Assembly: GCF_004353525.1 (NCBI RefSeq)
Contig: NZ_CP085524.1
Span: forward strand, 1,212,142 to 1,276,141
Direction: 5' to 3'
DNA from: Zhaonella formicivorans
Lineage (GTDB): Bacteria; Bacillota; DUOV01; Zhaonellaceae
DNA length: 64,000 nt
Below are positions 1-8,955 of this stretch, one piece after another. Every line of letters begins with the position of its first letter. Position 1 is the first letter of the stretch. The notes beneath the pieces were generated by a model, which saw only the letters and a program-made list of their open reading frames with translations, searched no databases and was not told the origin of the DNA. The translations under genes were made by a program, and so were the position numbers.

Positions 1-63
1 TAATATTACACCAGCAAAACCTAAAACAAGAATCTGCGGTGGAGACAACTTCCTCTGGTTCAT
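1..63 (-). CDS. TrkH-family potassium uptake protein, N-terminal 21 codons (runs off the window)
   Basis: Only the first 21 codons are inside the window, read leftward from an ATG at 63-61 behind a strong AAGGAGGA Shine-Dalgarno site at about 69-76. The peptide begins MNQRKLSPPQILVLGFAGVI, which matches the usual start of TrkH/KtrB-type potassium channel subunits, where a short LSPPQ-like cytoplasmic lead precedes the first membrane helix. The gene is divergent from uppP. The family call rests on this short N-terminus alone, so it is tentative. Confidence 0.6.
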   Translation of the reverse strand, partial: MNQRKLSPPQILVLGFAGVIL

Positions 64-180
64 AAGATCCTCCTTGGCAACTCTCAAAATTTAAACAAAT
101 ATATTCTACTGCAAAAAATCGAAAATACTAGAGTAAATTTTAAAAAAGAAAGAAAATTTGCCGGAGCGAAAAAGCTTGGG

Positions 181-209
181 TTGATTTTGCACCGCGAAAA
201 ACCTAATAT
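181..209 (+). promoter_or_regulatory. Probable sigma-A promoter for uppP
   Basis: A TTGATT -35 box at 181-186 and a TAATAT -10 box at 204-209 are separated by 17 nt and lie about 50 nt before the chosen TTG start of uppP. The boxes are recognised by sequence only. Confidence 0.4.
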
Positions 210-260
210 AGTATGAGGGTTATATTTCACTTAAACTACAAAAGTAAAGGAGCGACAATC

Positions 261-1058
261 TTGTCTATATTTCAAGCTTTAATTTTAGGTTTCGTTCAGG
301 GATTAACCGAATTCCTGCCCATCAGCAGCTCGGGCCATCTTGTGCTTTTGCAACGGTTGTTTAAAATACAAGAAGCTTCATTGGCTTTTGACGTGATAGT
401 TCATTTCGGCACCCTCATTGCAGTTATAATTTTCTTTTGGTCGGATCTTATTGCTATCGTTAAAAAACCTTTTGATAAGCTCTCTGTGTTGCTAGTTGTG
501 GGGACAATACCCACTGCGCTGATCGGCCTTGCTTTTGGTAACTTTTTTGAACAAGTTTTTCATACTGGGCAAAGCTTAGGGATAGAATTCTTTATCACCG
601 GAGTGACTTTATGGCTGGCTGAAAGTTTGCGCAGCGGTTCAAAGGTTTTAAAGGAAACTTCAGTTTTTGATGCAGCTTTTATCGGGACCATGCAAGGCGT
701 GGCTATTTTGCCGGCAATTTCCCGTTCGGGGCTTACTATCGCCGGGGCCTTGTTCAGGGGCCTTGACCGGAAATTTGCCGCCCGTTTTTCCTTTTTGCTT
801 TCTATCCCCGCTATTTTAGGAGCCACCGTACTTGAGGGCAAAGACCTATTCACCGCCGGCTTAACCGGGAATGCACTCTGGCCCCTGCTTGTTGGCGCAT
901 TTGCCGCTGCACTGGCCGGCTATGTGGCCATCAAGTTTATGCTAAAAATATTGGAAAAGGGTACTTTAAAGATCTTTAGCTATTATGTTTTTCTTTTGGG
1001 AGCTTTAGTATTAGTAGATCAGTTGTTTTTTAATTTGTTCTTCCCACCCTTGTTTTAA
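261..1058 (+). CDS. uppP: Undecaprenyl-diphosphatase UppP (BacA family)
   Basis: This integral membrane phosphatase removes a phosphate from undecaprenyl diphosphate, recycling the lipid carrier used for peptidoglycan and teichoic acid synthesis and giving bacitracin resistance. The two family signatures are present: an N-terminal GLTEFLPISSSGHL motif near residue 16 and a central SRSGLTIAGALFRGL motif near residue 158, embedded in a protein of about eight hydrophobic segments. I chose the TTG at 261 because AAAGGAG at 246-252 precedes it; the in-frame ATG at 213 has no such site and adds an untypical tail. The 265-aa length is normal for the family. Confidence 0.93.
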   Translation: MSIFQALILGFVQGLTEFLPISSSGHLVLLQRLFKIQEASLAFDVIVHFGTLIAVIIFFWSDLIAIVKKPFDKLSVLLVVGTIPTALIGLAFGNFFEQVFHTGQSLGIEFFITGVTLWLAESLRSGSKVLKETSVFDAAFIGTMQGVAILPAISRSGLTIAGALFRGLDRKFAARFSFLLSIPAILGATVLEGKDLFTAGLTGNALWPLLVGAFAAALAGYVAIKFMLKILEKGTLKIFSYYVFLLGALVLVDQLFFNLFFPPLF

Positions 1059-1094
1059 ACTGTACGAACAAGAAAACAACAAAGGAAGAAGCGT

Positions 1095-2069
1095 ATGAAA
1101 TGTACCGCTAAAATCTTCGCCTGCTGCAGCATTGCCCTTTTTTTAGTAACCGCGTGTAGTCCTGCTTGGCGGAGTGAGCAGCAGACCCAACCCGCACCGG
1201 AACATGAAGGCTACACTGCTAAAAACAGCTTTGAAAATACTGTTATTCAAAATTTGGCAAGCCTAAAAGGACGGGCTGCAGGCAGCAAATACGAAAAAAA
1301 AGCAGCCTCTATTCTCGCCAGAGAATTTGCTACTTTGGATTTAAACCCTTTAAGGGAAGGAAACAATTTCTATTTTCAGCCCTTTTCCATTCCTGCACGT
1401 TCAGCTTTTTATGAAAACAGCAGGCTCAAATTTAAAGGCACAGGCCCGGCCACCAATCAGTCGCAAAATATTGTAGGAATTCTACCGGGCAAATCCGATC
1501 AATTTTTAATTTTTGGCGCCCACTACGACGGACAGGGGATCAACAACGGACAAATCTATCCCAGTGCCAACGATAATCTGTCTGGCATCGCAGCCCTGCT
1601 GGATATTTGCCGGGCCTTAAATGCCAGGAAAAATCGCAACTTAAACTATGTATTTGTAGCTTTTGGAGCCGAGGAAATGGGCTTGTATGGCTCCGAATAT
1701 TTTGTTAAAAATCTACCGTTCCCCAAGGAGAAAATAACCGGGATGATCAATTTGGACACGATAGGCACTGCCTCCGGCAAAATGGTAATTGAAGCAGTGA
1801 AAAATTCCCCGTTGGTGCAAACCGTTTACGATAAATTGCTGCAGTACGACTTTCAAGTAACACTGGACATAACCGACAAACGCACCTCCGACCATTATCC
1901 CTTTGGCCAAGCGGGTATTGACTCCTTATCGGTAATGGCTTGGGACTGGCTTGCTAATAACCATACCCCTCAGGATACTTTGGACAAAATAGATTATAAA
2001 CAGCTTAAACTGGTCTCCAGAGCAATCAGCGATGCCGCCATGTGGCTGGATGAAAATTTAAAGCAATAA
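1095..2069 (+). CDS. M28-family zinc metallopeptidase, lipoprotein
   Basis: This is a secreted, membrane-anchored aminopeptidase-like protein of 324 aa. The N-terminus has a signal peptide ending in a lipobox (LVTAC, Cys21), which indicates lipid attachment outside the membrane. The catalytic domain shows the M28 zinc ligands in order: FGAHYDG (His), SANDNLSG (bridging Asp), FGAEEMGLYGS (catalytic Glu-Glu), INLDTIG (Asp) and a C-terminal DHYPF (His). An AAAGGAAG site precedes the ATG. It follows uppP by 36 bp and may be cotranscribed with it. Its natural substrate cannot be told from sequence. Confidence 0.88.
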   Translation: MKCTAKIFACCSIALFLVTACSPAWRSEQQTQPAPEHEGYTAKNSFENTVIQNLASLKGRAAGSKYEKKAASILAREFATLDLNPLREGNNFYFQPFSIPARSAFYENSRLKFKGTGPATNQSQNIVGILPGKSDQFLIFGAHYDGQGINNGQIYPSANDNLSGIAALLDICRALNARKNRNLNYVFVAFGAEEMGLYGSEYFVKNLPFPKEKITGMINLDTIGTASGKMVIEAVKNSPLVQTVYDKLLQYDFQVTLDITDKRTSDHYPFGQAGIDSLSVMAWDWLANNHTPQDTLDKIDYKQLKLVSRAISDAAMWLDENLKQ

Positions 2070-2078
2070 AAAAAATGC

Positions 2079-3434
2079 TTACCTGCGTACCATCCTGGCC
2101 ATAAAAAATCCGTCTGTCCCGTGAACGTGGGGTAAAAACTGGAGGTAGCCGCGTTTGGCCGTAGCCAAGTCGTCTACTCGCTCTGGGGTAAAAGGCAATA
2201 GATCTAAAATGCTCTCCAGCTGAAAATCAGCATTCTGTTTTAAAAACTCGGTCACAACCACGATATTTTCTTCGGGAGAAATGGAGCAAGTGCTGTAGAC
2301 CAATACTCCGCCAGTCTTCAACGAACGGCAAGCTCCGTTTAAAATTTCCAACTGCAAGGTGCTTAAATCCTCTATTTGCTCCGGAGTTTTTTTCCATCTG
2401 GCATCGGGTCTCCGCCGAAGCACACCTAATCCCGAACATGGTGCATCAATTAAAAGGCGATCAACTTGTCCTTGGAAGTTTTCCCCTATTTTTCTGGCAT
2501 CCAAAAGCTTTGTTGCGATGCTTTTGATACCTAAACGCCGGCAGTTTTCCGCAATCAGCCCCAATTTATGTTCATGCACATCGCAGGCAATAATTTGACA
2601 ATCGTCTTCTGCCAGCTGGGCCAAGTGAGTCGTTTTTGTCCCTGGCGCTGCACAGGCGTCGATCACCAAATCCCCGGCCTTGGGCCGGACCAGGTGGCTT
2701 ATCAGCATGGAACCTTCATCCTGCAGTAAGAATTCTCCTGCTTTAAAAGCTGTCAACTCTTCCAAACTGACAAAGTTATGGATTAAAAGTCCCTCCGGAG
2801 TGAATAGGCTCTCTTTAGTTTCAACACCTTCCTCTGCCAATTTGGCGGCCAACATGCTCCGGGTAATCTTCAAAGTGTTGGTCCTGATACTGTTTGCTGC
2901 CGGTTGGTTATTTGCCTTGCAAAGGGCGATAGTATCTTCCACGCCGTATTGTTTAAGCCAGCGCTCCACCAGCCAAGCCGGATGGGAATATTTCAAGCTG
3001 ATATGTTCAACTGGGTTCACATCCAGTTCCGGAAAAGAAATTGAACCCTTATTTCTTTCTACGTTGCGCAACACGCCGTTCACCAGTTTCACCGTACCGG
3101 CATGTCCGTATTTCTTGGCCAAGTTAACGCATTCATTTATTGCCGCGGAAGCAGGTATTTTATCCAGGTAAAAAAGCTGGTAAACCCCCAGGCGCAGGAT
3201 ATTCCTGATCCAGGGGGTTAATTTTCTTAAACCGCGGGCAACAAATTTTTCCAAAACCCAGTCCAAAGTGTTTCTGTGTCGGGTAACTCCATAAACTAAC
3301 TCTGTAGTTAGACCTCGCTCCAGTTTGCTAAGACCGGTTTGCCCGATAGCCTGACTTAAAGCCAGGTTAGCAAAAGCATCCTCTACTTCGATTTTATACA
3401 AGACTTTTAGTGCAACTTCCCGGGCCGACTGCAT
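2079..3434 (-). CDS. rsmB: 16S rRNA (cytosine-967-C5)-methyltransferase RsmB
   Basis: RsmB methylates C967 of 16S rRNA using S-adenosylmethionine. The protein has an N-terminal NusB-like RNA-binding domain (about residues 1-140) and a C-terminal Rossmann methyltransferase domain. The SAM-binding DACAAPGTKTTHLAQL motif, the DAPCSGLG motif with the first catalytic Cys and the YSTCSISPEEN motif with the second are all present. The 451-aa length is standard. Its ATG follows the stop of the upstream yugP-like gene directly, so it is the last gene of the priA-def-fmt-DUF116-yugP-rsmB operon. It converges on the M28 peptidase with only 9 bp between stops. Confidence 0.95.
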   Translation of the reverse strand: MQSAREVALKVLYKIEVEDAFANLALSQAIGQTGLSKLERGLTTELVYGVTRHRNTLDWVLEKFVARGLRKLTPWIRNILRLGVYQLFYLDKIPASAAINECVNLAKKYGHAGTVKLVNGVLRNVERNKGSISFPELDVNPVEHISLKYSHPAWLVERWLKQYGVEDTIALCKANNQPAANSIRTNTLKITRSMLAAKLAEEGVETKESLFTPEGLLIHNFVSLEELTAFKAGEFLLQDEGSMLISHLVRPKAGDLVIDACAAPGTKTTHLAQLAEDDCQIIACDVHEHKLGLIAENCRRLGIKSIATKLLDARKIGENFQGQVDRLLIDAPCSGLGVLRRRPDARWKKTPEQIEDLSTLQLEILNGACRSLKTGGVLVYSTCSISPEENIVVVTEFLKQNADFQLESILDLLPFTPERVDDLATAKRGYLQFLPHVHGTDGFFMARMVRR

Positions 3435-4127
3435 CTATTCATCCCTTCTTAACATGCCGGATAAAATGAAGAGGCGAAGGAGAGTTAAAACAGCCGTCAG
3501 CGCCGCTGCTACGTAGGTCAGGGCAGCTGCACTTAATACGCTTCTGGCCGGGCCAACTTCCTGGCGGGTCAGGTAACCGCCCCCTTCCAGCAAAGCAATG
3601 GCCCTATTAGATGCGTTGAACTCTACAGGTAGCGTAATCAGTTGAAAAAGCACCACGGCTACAAAAGCCATAACTCCGAATCTGGCTAAACCCGCAGCTC
3701 CTAAAATAAGGCCTAAAAAGAGCAAGGGAAAAGCCAGGTTTGAGCCGAACTGGGCAATAGGAGCTAAGTTATTGCGCAGTGCCAGGGGAAAATAGCCTAC
3801 ATCATGCTGAATAGCATGGCCTGTTTCATGGGCAGCAATCCCAAGAGCGGCCAGGGAACTGCTGTGGTAAACCTGAGAGGAAAGACGCAGTTTCTTGTGC
3901 CGCGGGTCGTAATGATCTGTAAGGTGACCAGGGATCATTTCAACCTCCACATCATAAATGCCCGCTTCCCTTAAAAGCTGCCGGGCTACGGCTGCCCCTG
4001 TCAGCCCTGTGGTCGAGGAAACCCTGGAATATTTAGTAAATGCCCCCTGTACTTTAGCCTGGGCATAAAGTGACAAGATAATTGCCGGTATCAACAAGAC
4101 AAATGTGGGATCAAAAAACGGAAACAT
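3435..4127 (-). CDS. YugP-type membrane zinc metallopeptidase
   Basis: This 230-aa membrane protein belongs to the YugP family of putative neutral zinc metallopeptidases. A hydrophobic N-terminal segment is followed by the zinc-binding HETGH motif near residue 107 (inside AAHETGHAIQHD) and then three or four more hydrophobic helices. A second conserved feature, PVEFNASNRAI, lies near residue 168. The family sits in this place, between fmt and rsmB, in many clostridia. The substrate is unknown. The start is the ATG at 4127, with a GGAGGGGG site just before it. Confidence 0.88.
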   Translation of the reverse strand: MFPFFDPTFVLLIPAIILSLYAQAKVQGAFTKYSRVSSTTGLTGAAVARQLLREAGIYDVEVEMIPGHLTDHYDPRHKKLRLSSQVYHSSSLAALGIAAHETGHAIQHDVGYFPLALRNNLAPIAQFGSNLAFPLLFLGLILGAAGLARFGVMAFVAVVLFQLITLPVEFNASNRAIALLEGGGYLTRQEVGPARSVLSAAALTYVAAALTAVLTLLRLFILSGMLRRDE

Positions 4128-4158
4128 TAAACCCCCTCCTTAAAATTCTTCTTTATCC

Positions 4159-4983
4159 TTATTTTATCTGATAAGGCCTACCTTGTAAACCCCGGTGGGG
4201 TATATCCAGGGAAAAAGACTGCTCTGCCAAGTTCTGATTTTGTATAAGGCAAATAAGTGCTTCTTCAACTTGGTCAATGTATACGTCGGTATTAAAGCAA
4301 GGTCCCTGGGGCCGCAAATTTAGAACTCCCAAAACTGGCATGGGATTGATTTCCTGTATGCCGCTGGTCAAATCCCGTTCACAGGCAATAGCTACTATTC
4401 CTTTTGGCCGCAGATCCTTCACGAACTTTCTTGCCAGCGTGCCGCCGGAAGCAACCGCCAATTTGACTCCATACTTGTCTTTTAGGTTATGCAAATCATT
4501 GATAACACATTTACCGCATCGACGGCAATTCTCGACATCTACGGTAATTTTATACTGACATTGACTCCATTGTAGGCAGTGAGGCGCAAGGATCATAATT
4601 TCCTCAGACTTAAACATCAACTTACGGTTGCGTACCAGTTCATTGTTCACAGCAATAAAGGATCTTTTTATGCGGTCCTGATCAATGTTAAAAATTTTAC
4701 CTAAACCGAGGGCAATGGGAAAAAGCATATTAACCGCTGCCAGCATAAGGTTCTCCATGGAAGGGTTTGCTTTAGCGCTCCACAAATTAACTATCAAGCT
4801 AAGTAGCCCAAAAGCCAGGGCGCCCAATAAGAGAATGACTGCTCCTCCCAAGATTAAAAAAAACTGGTTTAGTAAATTAACCCTGTGTACAGCCAATAAC
4901 CAACCTAGGATAATTAGGGCCAAAATAGTAAACAGACTGAGGAGCAACAGGCCAACAAAAATCCGCTTTGGGGTATTCATCAT
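4159..4983 (-). CDS. DUF116 domain-containing membrane protein
   Basis: This 274-aa protein has two hydrophobic helices in the first 70 residues and a cytoplasmic DUF116 domain. The domain is rich in Cys (PHCLQWSQCQYK, ENCRRCGKCV, IACERD and GPCFNTDV), which suggests an Fe-S or zinc site, although the function is not known. The start codon overlaps the fmt stop in an ATGA junction at 4980-4983, showing translational coupling. The family is commonly encoded between fmt and yugP in Firmicutes, so it may have a role linked to translation start or membrane proteolysis; that is inference from position only. Confidence 0.85.
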   Translation of the reverse strand: MMNTPKRIFVGLLLLSLFTILALIILGWLLAVHRVNLLNQFFLILGGAVILLLGALAFGLLSLIVNLWSAKANPSMENLMLAAVNMLFPIALGLGKIFNIDQDRIKRSFIAVNNELVRNRKLMFKSEEIMILAPHCLQWSQCQYKITVDVENCRRCGKCVINDLHNLKDKYGVKLAVASGGTLARKFVKDLRPKGIVAIACERDLTSGIQEINPMPVLGVLNLRPQGPCFNTDVYIDQVEEALICLIQNQNLAEQSFSLDIPHRGLQGRPYQIK

Positions 4984-5921
4984 TCTCTACTTCCTAAAAC
5001 TATACCCGGTTCTACGTTATAACCGCGGCAAAAGGCCGCGGCTTCCATGGCCTGTTTTCCCTGAGGTTTAACTTTAGTAATCAGCAAAGCTCCCCTGCCA
5101 CACTGCACAACAAACCCTCTGTTTTTATCCAAACTCAGGATTGCTCCCGCCCTTGCATATTCCGGTTTTTCCAGCGACTCGGCTTCTAAAATTTTTAGCA
5201 CTTTCCCTTTGTAAGTAGTATACGCACCAGGCCAAGGATTCATGCCCCGGATAAGATTGGCTAACTCTCTGTTAGACTTAGACCAGTCGATTTCTTCATG
5301 TTCCCGTGTCAACTGCGGAGCATAAGTAGCTTTAGACTCATCTTGGGCGAAGCGGGGAGCAGATCCCCGGGCAAGCAGTTCCAGAGTTTGTATTAACAAC
5401 TCCGCTCCCTTCTCTGCCAGCTTGTCATGCAGCGTACCTGCCGTATCCTGTGGCTCTATGGGCACTCTTTTTTGCAAAATTACATCTCCGCTATCCATAG
5501 AACGGGCCATGTACATAGTGCTGACTCCGGTTTCTTCCTCACCGTTGATAATAGCCCAGTGAATTGGTGCTGCACCACGGTAGGCCGGTAAAAGTGAGGC
5601 GTGCAGATTTATACAGCCAAAGGGAGGAAGGTCCAAAATACTTGCCGGTAATATTTGCCCATAAGCAACAACGACAATTAACTCAGGCGCCAGCTTTTGC
5701 AAAAAAAACTGTGCTTCAGGATCCTTAATGCTTTCCGGTTGGAACACAACTAACCCTAAATCCAAAGCAGCTGCTTTTACCGGCGACGGCTGCACCTTTT
5801 GCCCCCTCCCCTTAGGCCGGTCAGGCTGGGTAATTACAGCATCCACCTGATGTCCTGCATTCACTATCTTTTTTAGACTAGGTACCGCAAAATCAGCGGT
5901 GCCCATAAAAACTGTGCGCAA
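4980..5921 (-). CDS. fmt: Methionyl-tRNA formyltransferase
   Basis: Fmt formylates the initiator methionyl-tRNA with 10-formyltetrahydrofolate. The 313-aa protein has the N-terminal catalytic domain starting MRTVFMGTADFAVPSL, the folate-enzyme motif NLHASLLPAYRGAAPI near residue 107 with the catalytic Asn/His, and a C-terminal OB-like tRNA-binding domain. It lies 40 bp after def, the deformylase that later removes the same formyl group, and is coupled to the DUF116 gene by an ATGA overlap. All key residues appear intact. Confidence 0.96.
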   Translation of the reverse strand: MRTVFMGTADFAVPSLKKIVNAGHQVDAVITQPDRPKGRGQKVQPSPVKAAALDLGLVVFQPESIKDPEAQFFLQKLAPELIVVVAYGQILPASILDLPPFGCINLHASLLPAYRGAAPIHWAIINGEEETGVSTMYMARSMDSGDVILQKRVPIEPQDTAGTLHDKLAEKGAELLIQTLELLARGSAPRFAQDESKATYAPQLTREHEEIDWSKSNRELANLIRGMNPWPGAYTTYKGKVLKILEAESLEKPEYARAGAILSLDKNRGFVVQCGRGALLITKVKPQGKQAMEAAAFCRGYNVEPGIVLGSRE

Positions 5922-5961
5922 AAAATAACACCTCTTTTAAATAATAGAATGCCACTTAACT

Positions 5962-6408
5962 TTAGTCCATTTTTTCCAGTCTATCTACGAATAGTATCCC
6001 CTCCAGGTGATCGATCTCATGCTGCATGGCTCTGGCCAAAAGACCCGTTCCTTTAATCTCAAACTCCTTGCCTTCCCTGTTCAAGGCTTTAACTGTAACC
6101 TCAGCCGCCCGTTTCACTTCCCCCTGAACTCCGGGAATGCTCAAACAACCTTCGGTGTCGATCTCTTCACCATTCATGGCGATAATTTCCGGGTTAAGCA
6201 GCTCCAACAAGCCCTCGCCCACATCAATGACCACAACCCGCTTGGAAACACCAATCTGCGGCGCTGCCAAACCAACCCCGTTTGCTTCATACATTGTGTC
6301 CTTCATATTATCTAAAAGCTTAATAATATTGGGCGTAATGCTGGATACTGGTTTCGCCTTTTCCCTCAACACCGGGTTCCCAATTTTCACGATATTATAT
6401 ACTGCCAT
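5962..6408 (-). CDS. def: Peptide deformylase
   Basis: Def is an iron/zinc hydrolase that removes the N-formyl group from nascent proteins. The 148-aa protein has the three family motifs: [10 protein letters not shown] near residue 44, EGCLSIPG near residue 90 with the metal-binding Cys, and QHEIDHLEG near residue 128 with the HExxH metal site. The ATG at 6408 is preceded by an AAGGAGGAATTGCA site. It sits between priA and fmt in the conserved operon order. Confidence 0.96.
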   Translation of the reverse strand: MAVYNIVKIGNPVLREKAKPVSSITPNIIKLLDNMKDTMYEANGVGLAAPQIGVSKRVVVIDVGEGLLELLNPEIIAMNGEEIDTEGCLSIPGVQGEVKRAAEVTVKALNREGKEFEIKGTGLLARAMQHEIDHLEGILFVDRLEKMD

Positions 6409-6420
6409 TGCAATTCCTCC

Positions 6421-8631
6421 TTAAAACATCCCAAGTGGGTCCACATCTATGCTCCAATGCAGCCTGCCGGCTAAATGGGTTGCTTGATGGTATTGCTGTA
6501 AACAATTACCCAAATTTCGGCGCATTTCTTCAAGCCTATCGCCCTTCAAAATAATTTGCCAGCGGTATAAATCCTGCAATTTTTGAATAGGAGCAGGGGC
6601 AGGGCCAAGCACAACAACTTCCGGCGCATTTTTTGTTTTTACCAACTGCGCAAAATCCTGGCAGCCTTGAATAACTTTTTCCTCATCCTTCCCTGAAATC
6701 AGCACCCTGATTAAATGGACGAAAGGTGGATAACAGAGTTCCTTACGGACCAATATTTCCTTTTGATAGAATTCCTGATAATCATGTTTTTGGGCAGCCA
6801 GGACCACTTCATGGTCAGGCCAGTAGGTTTGAATAACCACCTCGCCTGGTTTGCTGCCCCTGCCGGCCCTACCCGCCACCTGTGTCAACAACTGAAAGGT
6901 GCGTTCTCCGGCCCGGAAGTCGGGCAGGTTTAAACTTAAATCAGCGCTGATTACTCCTACCAAAGTAACACCGGGAAAATCCAAGCCTTTAGCAATCATT
7001 TGGGTTCCCACTAAAATATCCAGGTCTGACTGCTTGAAAGCCTGCAAAATTTCCTGCCTATACCCTTTCTTGTTGGAAATATCGGTATCCAGCCTACCAA
7101 CTTTAGCTTCCGGAAAAAGCAGTCTGACTTCTTGCTCCACCCTTTCTGTACCGATGCCAAAACCCCGGATCCGCCTCGAACCGCATTCTGGACAAGCTTG
7201 TGGCACTTCCTGCCGGTAGCCGCAGTAATGGCATTTTAGCTCCCGGGCGGCGGCATGATAAGTTAAAGAAATGGCACAAGATTTACAGCCTATAGTATGT
7301 CCACAATCCCTACAGACAAAAAAACTGCTGAAACCTCTCCTGTTTAAAAAGAGAATAGTCTGTTCCCGCTTGTTCAGACGTTCTTGGATTTTTTGTTGCA
7401 GTGTTCTGCTGAAAATGCTGAAATTTCCTTGACGCAGCTCTTCCCGTAAATCCACAACATGCACTTGAGGCAGCGGCCTGGACTCAAACCGCTCGGTCAA
7501 AGTCAATAATTCAAATTGACCGGTGCTGGCCCGGTAAGCCGATTCAATAGAAGGCGTGGCACTGCCCAAAAGCACTAAAGCCCCGTTTAACTCTCCTCTT
7601 TTTAAGGCTACTTCCCGGGCATGATACTTGGGGTTTGTCTCCTGCCGGTAACTGTTCTCATGTTCTTCGTCAAGGATTATCAGCCCCAAATCAGAAAAAG
7701 GCGCAAAGATAGCGGAACGAGCGCCCACTATAATCGAAACGTGTCCACCGGAAATTTTCTCCCAGGCCAAACGCCGCTCCTTGGGAGTTAAATCGCTGTG
7801 CCACGCAACCACCTCTTCCCCAAACCGGGCCCGGTAACGCCCTACCATTTGCTCGGTCAGAGCTATTTCCGGTAAGAGTACAATTGCCTGCCTTCCCAAT
7901 TGACGGTTGATGGCTAAAGCTTGCAAGTAGACTTCAGTTTTGCCACTGCCCGTAACCCCAAAAAGCAATTGAGCAGCAAACTGCCCTTTCCGCAATGCTT
8001 CCTTAATCCGAACCAAAACCCTCCCCTGCTCCGGGGTCAGTTCGTAGGGCTGTTGTAGTTTCTGCTCTTTTTGCTGTTCCAGAGTGATTAGTTCAATATA
8101 ACCCTTATCTTGAAGAGCTTTAAGATTCGACATGGAGGCAGCGGCTTTTTTTAATAGGGGTTTGACGGGCAAAACAGGTTTATCAGCTAAAATTTTAATT
8201 ACAGCCGCTTGTTTTGGAGCCCTTTTTAACTGTTGCAAAACTTCCTCTGCCCGCAAACCGGGCTTTAACCTGACTGCCTGATCTATCTTCGAACCGGTCC
8301 TTTGGCTTATTGGGGGCAAAATTGCTTGCAGCACCACACTCAAGGGACAGATATAGTATTCAGCCATCCAACGGGCTAACTTAAGCAGTTCAGAAGTCAA
8401 TGGTGGAACATTTTCCTGAACAGCTTTGATTTCTTTGGTAACCTCCACCTCTGCCTTTTCGGCAAAACCAATCACCACTCCACCGACAGTCCTGTTGCCA
8501 AATGGGACAACTACTCTGCTGCCAAGTTGTACCTTTTGCTTTAAAGTGCCCGGTATTGTGTAATGAAAAATCCTATCAAGCTTGCGGTTAGTAAGTTCCA
8601 CAACTACCTCGGCATATGGCAACCAATCCAT
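6421..8631 (-). CDS. priA: Primosomal replication-restart helicase PriA
   Basis: PriA is a superfamily-2 3'-5' helicase that reloads the replisome at stalled forks. The 736-aa protein has an N-terminal 3'-binding domain, Walker A in FGVTGSGKTEVYL near residue 225, a DEEH Walker B motif (LIILDEEHENSY), and two zinc-binding Cys clusters (CRDCGHTIGCKSC and CHYCGY...CPECG) inside the helicase C-terminal lobe. Length and motif order are standard. It is the first gene of the def-fmt-rsmB operon; the gene that commonly precedes it, metK, is about 20 kb away in this genome. Confidence 0.96.
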   Translation of the reverse strand: MDWLPYAEVVVELTNRKLDRIFHYTIPGTLKQKVQLGSRVVVPFGNRTVGGVVIGFAEKAEVEVTKEIKAVQENVPPLTSELLKLARWMAEYYICPLSVVLQAILPPISQRTGSKIDQAVRLKPGLRAEEVLQQLKRAPKQAAVIKILADKPVLPVKPLLKKAAASMSNLKALQDKGYIELITLEQQKEQKLQQPYELTPEQGRVLVRIKEALRKGQFAAQLLFGVTGSGKTEVYLQALAINRQLGRQAIVLLPEIALTEQMVGRYRARFGEEVVAWHSDLTPKERRLAWEKISGGHVSIIVGARSAIFAPFSDLGLIILDEEHENSYRQETNPKYHAREVALKRGELNGALVLLGSATPSIESAYRASTGQFELLTLTERFESRPLPQVHVVDLREELRQGNFSIFSRTLQQKIQERLNKREQTILFLNRRGFSSFFVCRDCGHTIGCKSCAISLTYHAAARELKCHYCGYRQEVPQACPECGSRRIRGFGIGTERVEQEVRLLFPEAKVGRLDTDISNKKGYRQEILQAFKQSDLDILVGTQMIAKGLDFPGVTLVGVISADLSLNLPDFRAGERTFQLLTQVAGRAGRGSKPGEVVIQTYWPDHEVVLAAQKHDYQEFYQKEILVRKELCYPPFVHLIRVLISGKDEEKVIQGCQDFAQLVKTKNAPEVVVLGPAPAPIQKLQDLYRWQIILKGDRLEEMRRNLGNCLQQYHQATHLAGRLHWSIDVDPLGMF

Positions 8632-8767
8632 CCCCCTCCCAATTTAAGGCTATTATACCAAAAACACATCATGGTATAAACAAACTTTTGGCGCAAAAAA
8701 GCAGAACGTGTTTACGGTTATATTTTGGGGAGCAGGGTGGAAAATTAAAGTGAGGAGGTGAACGCAC

Positions 8768-8905
8768 ATGCCGATTAAAGCTAGCTGTCCGATGGACAAC
8801 TGCCAGTACAAAAGCCAGGACGGGGGATGCCAAAAAAATTTCCCGACAAGTAAAATTGACAGCAGCAAAGCTGACAATTGCCCTAGCTGCTTTAAAGCAA
8901 AATAA
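8768..8905 (+). CDS. DUF1540-like small cysteine-rich protein (45 aa)
   Basis: This short ORF starts at an ATG behind an AGGAGGTG Shine-Dalgarno site at 8753-8760. The 45-residue product has two Cys pairs, CPMDNC near the N-terminus and CPSC near the C-terminus, plus an isolated Cys in GGCQKN. That matches the single-copy DUF1540 layout, thought to bind a metal. A good hairpin terminator follows immediately, which supports it being an expressed single gene. Function is unknown. Confidence 0.75.
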   Translation: MPIKASCPMDNCQYKSQDGGCQKNFPTSKIDSSKADNCPSCFKAK

Positions 8906-8915
8906 CTTGACTTGC

Positions 8916-8946
8916 AAAGCCGGCGTGCCGGCTTTCTATATTTTTC
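8916..8946 (+). terminator. Hairpin terminator after the DUF1540 gene
   Basis: A 9-bp perfect stem (AAAGCCGGC at 8916-8924 and GCCGGCTTT at 8927-8935) is followed by a T-rich stretch to 8946. It lies between convergent genes and could act in both directions. Confidence 0.7.
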
Positions 8947-8955
8947 ATACCTGTG

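Noticed and set aside
8653-8917. Two minus-strand open frames opposite the DUF1540 gene
   Set aside because: They are antisense to a short gene with a strong ribosome site and conserved Cys pattern, and have no start signals themselves.
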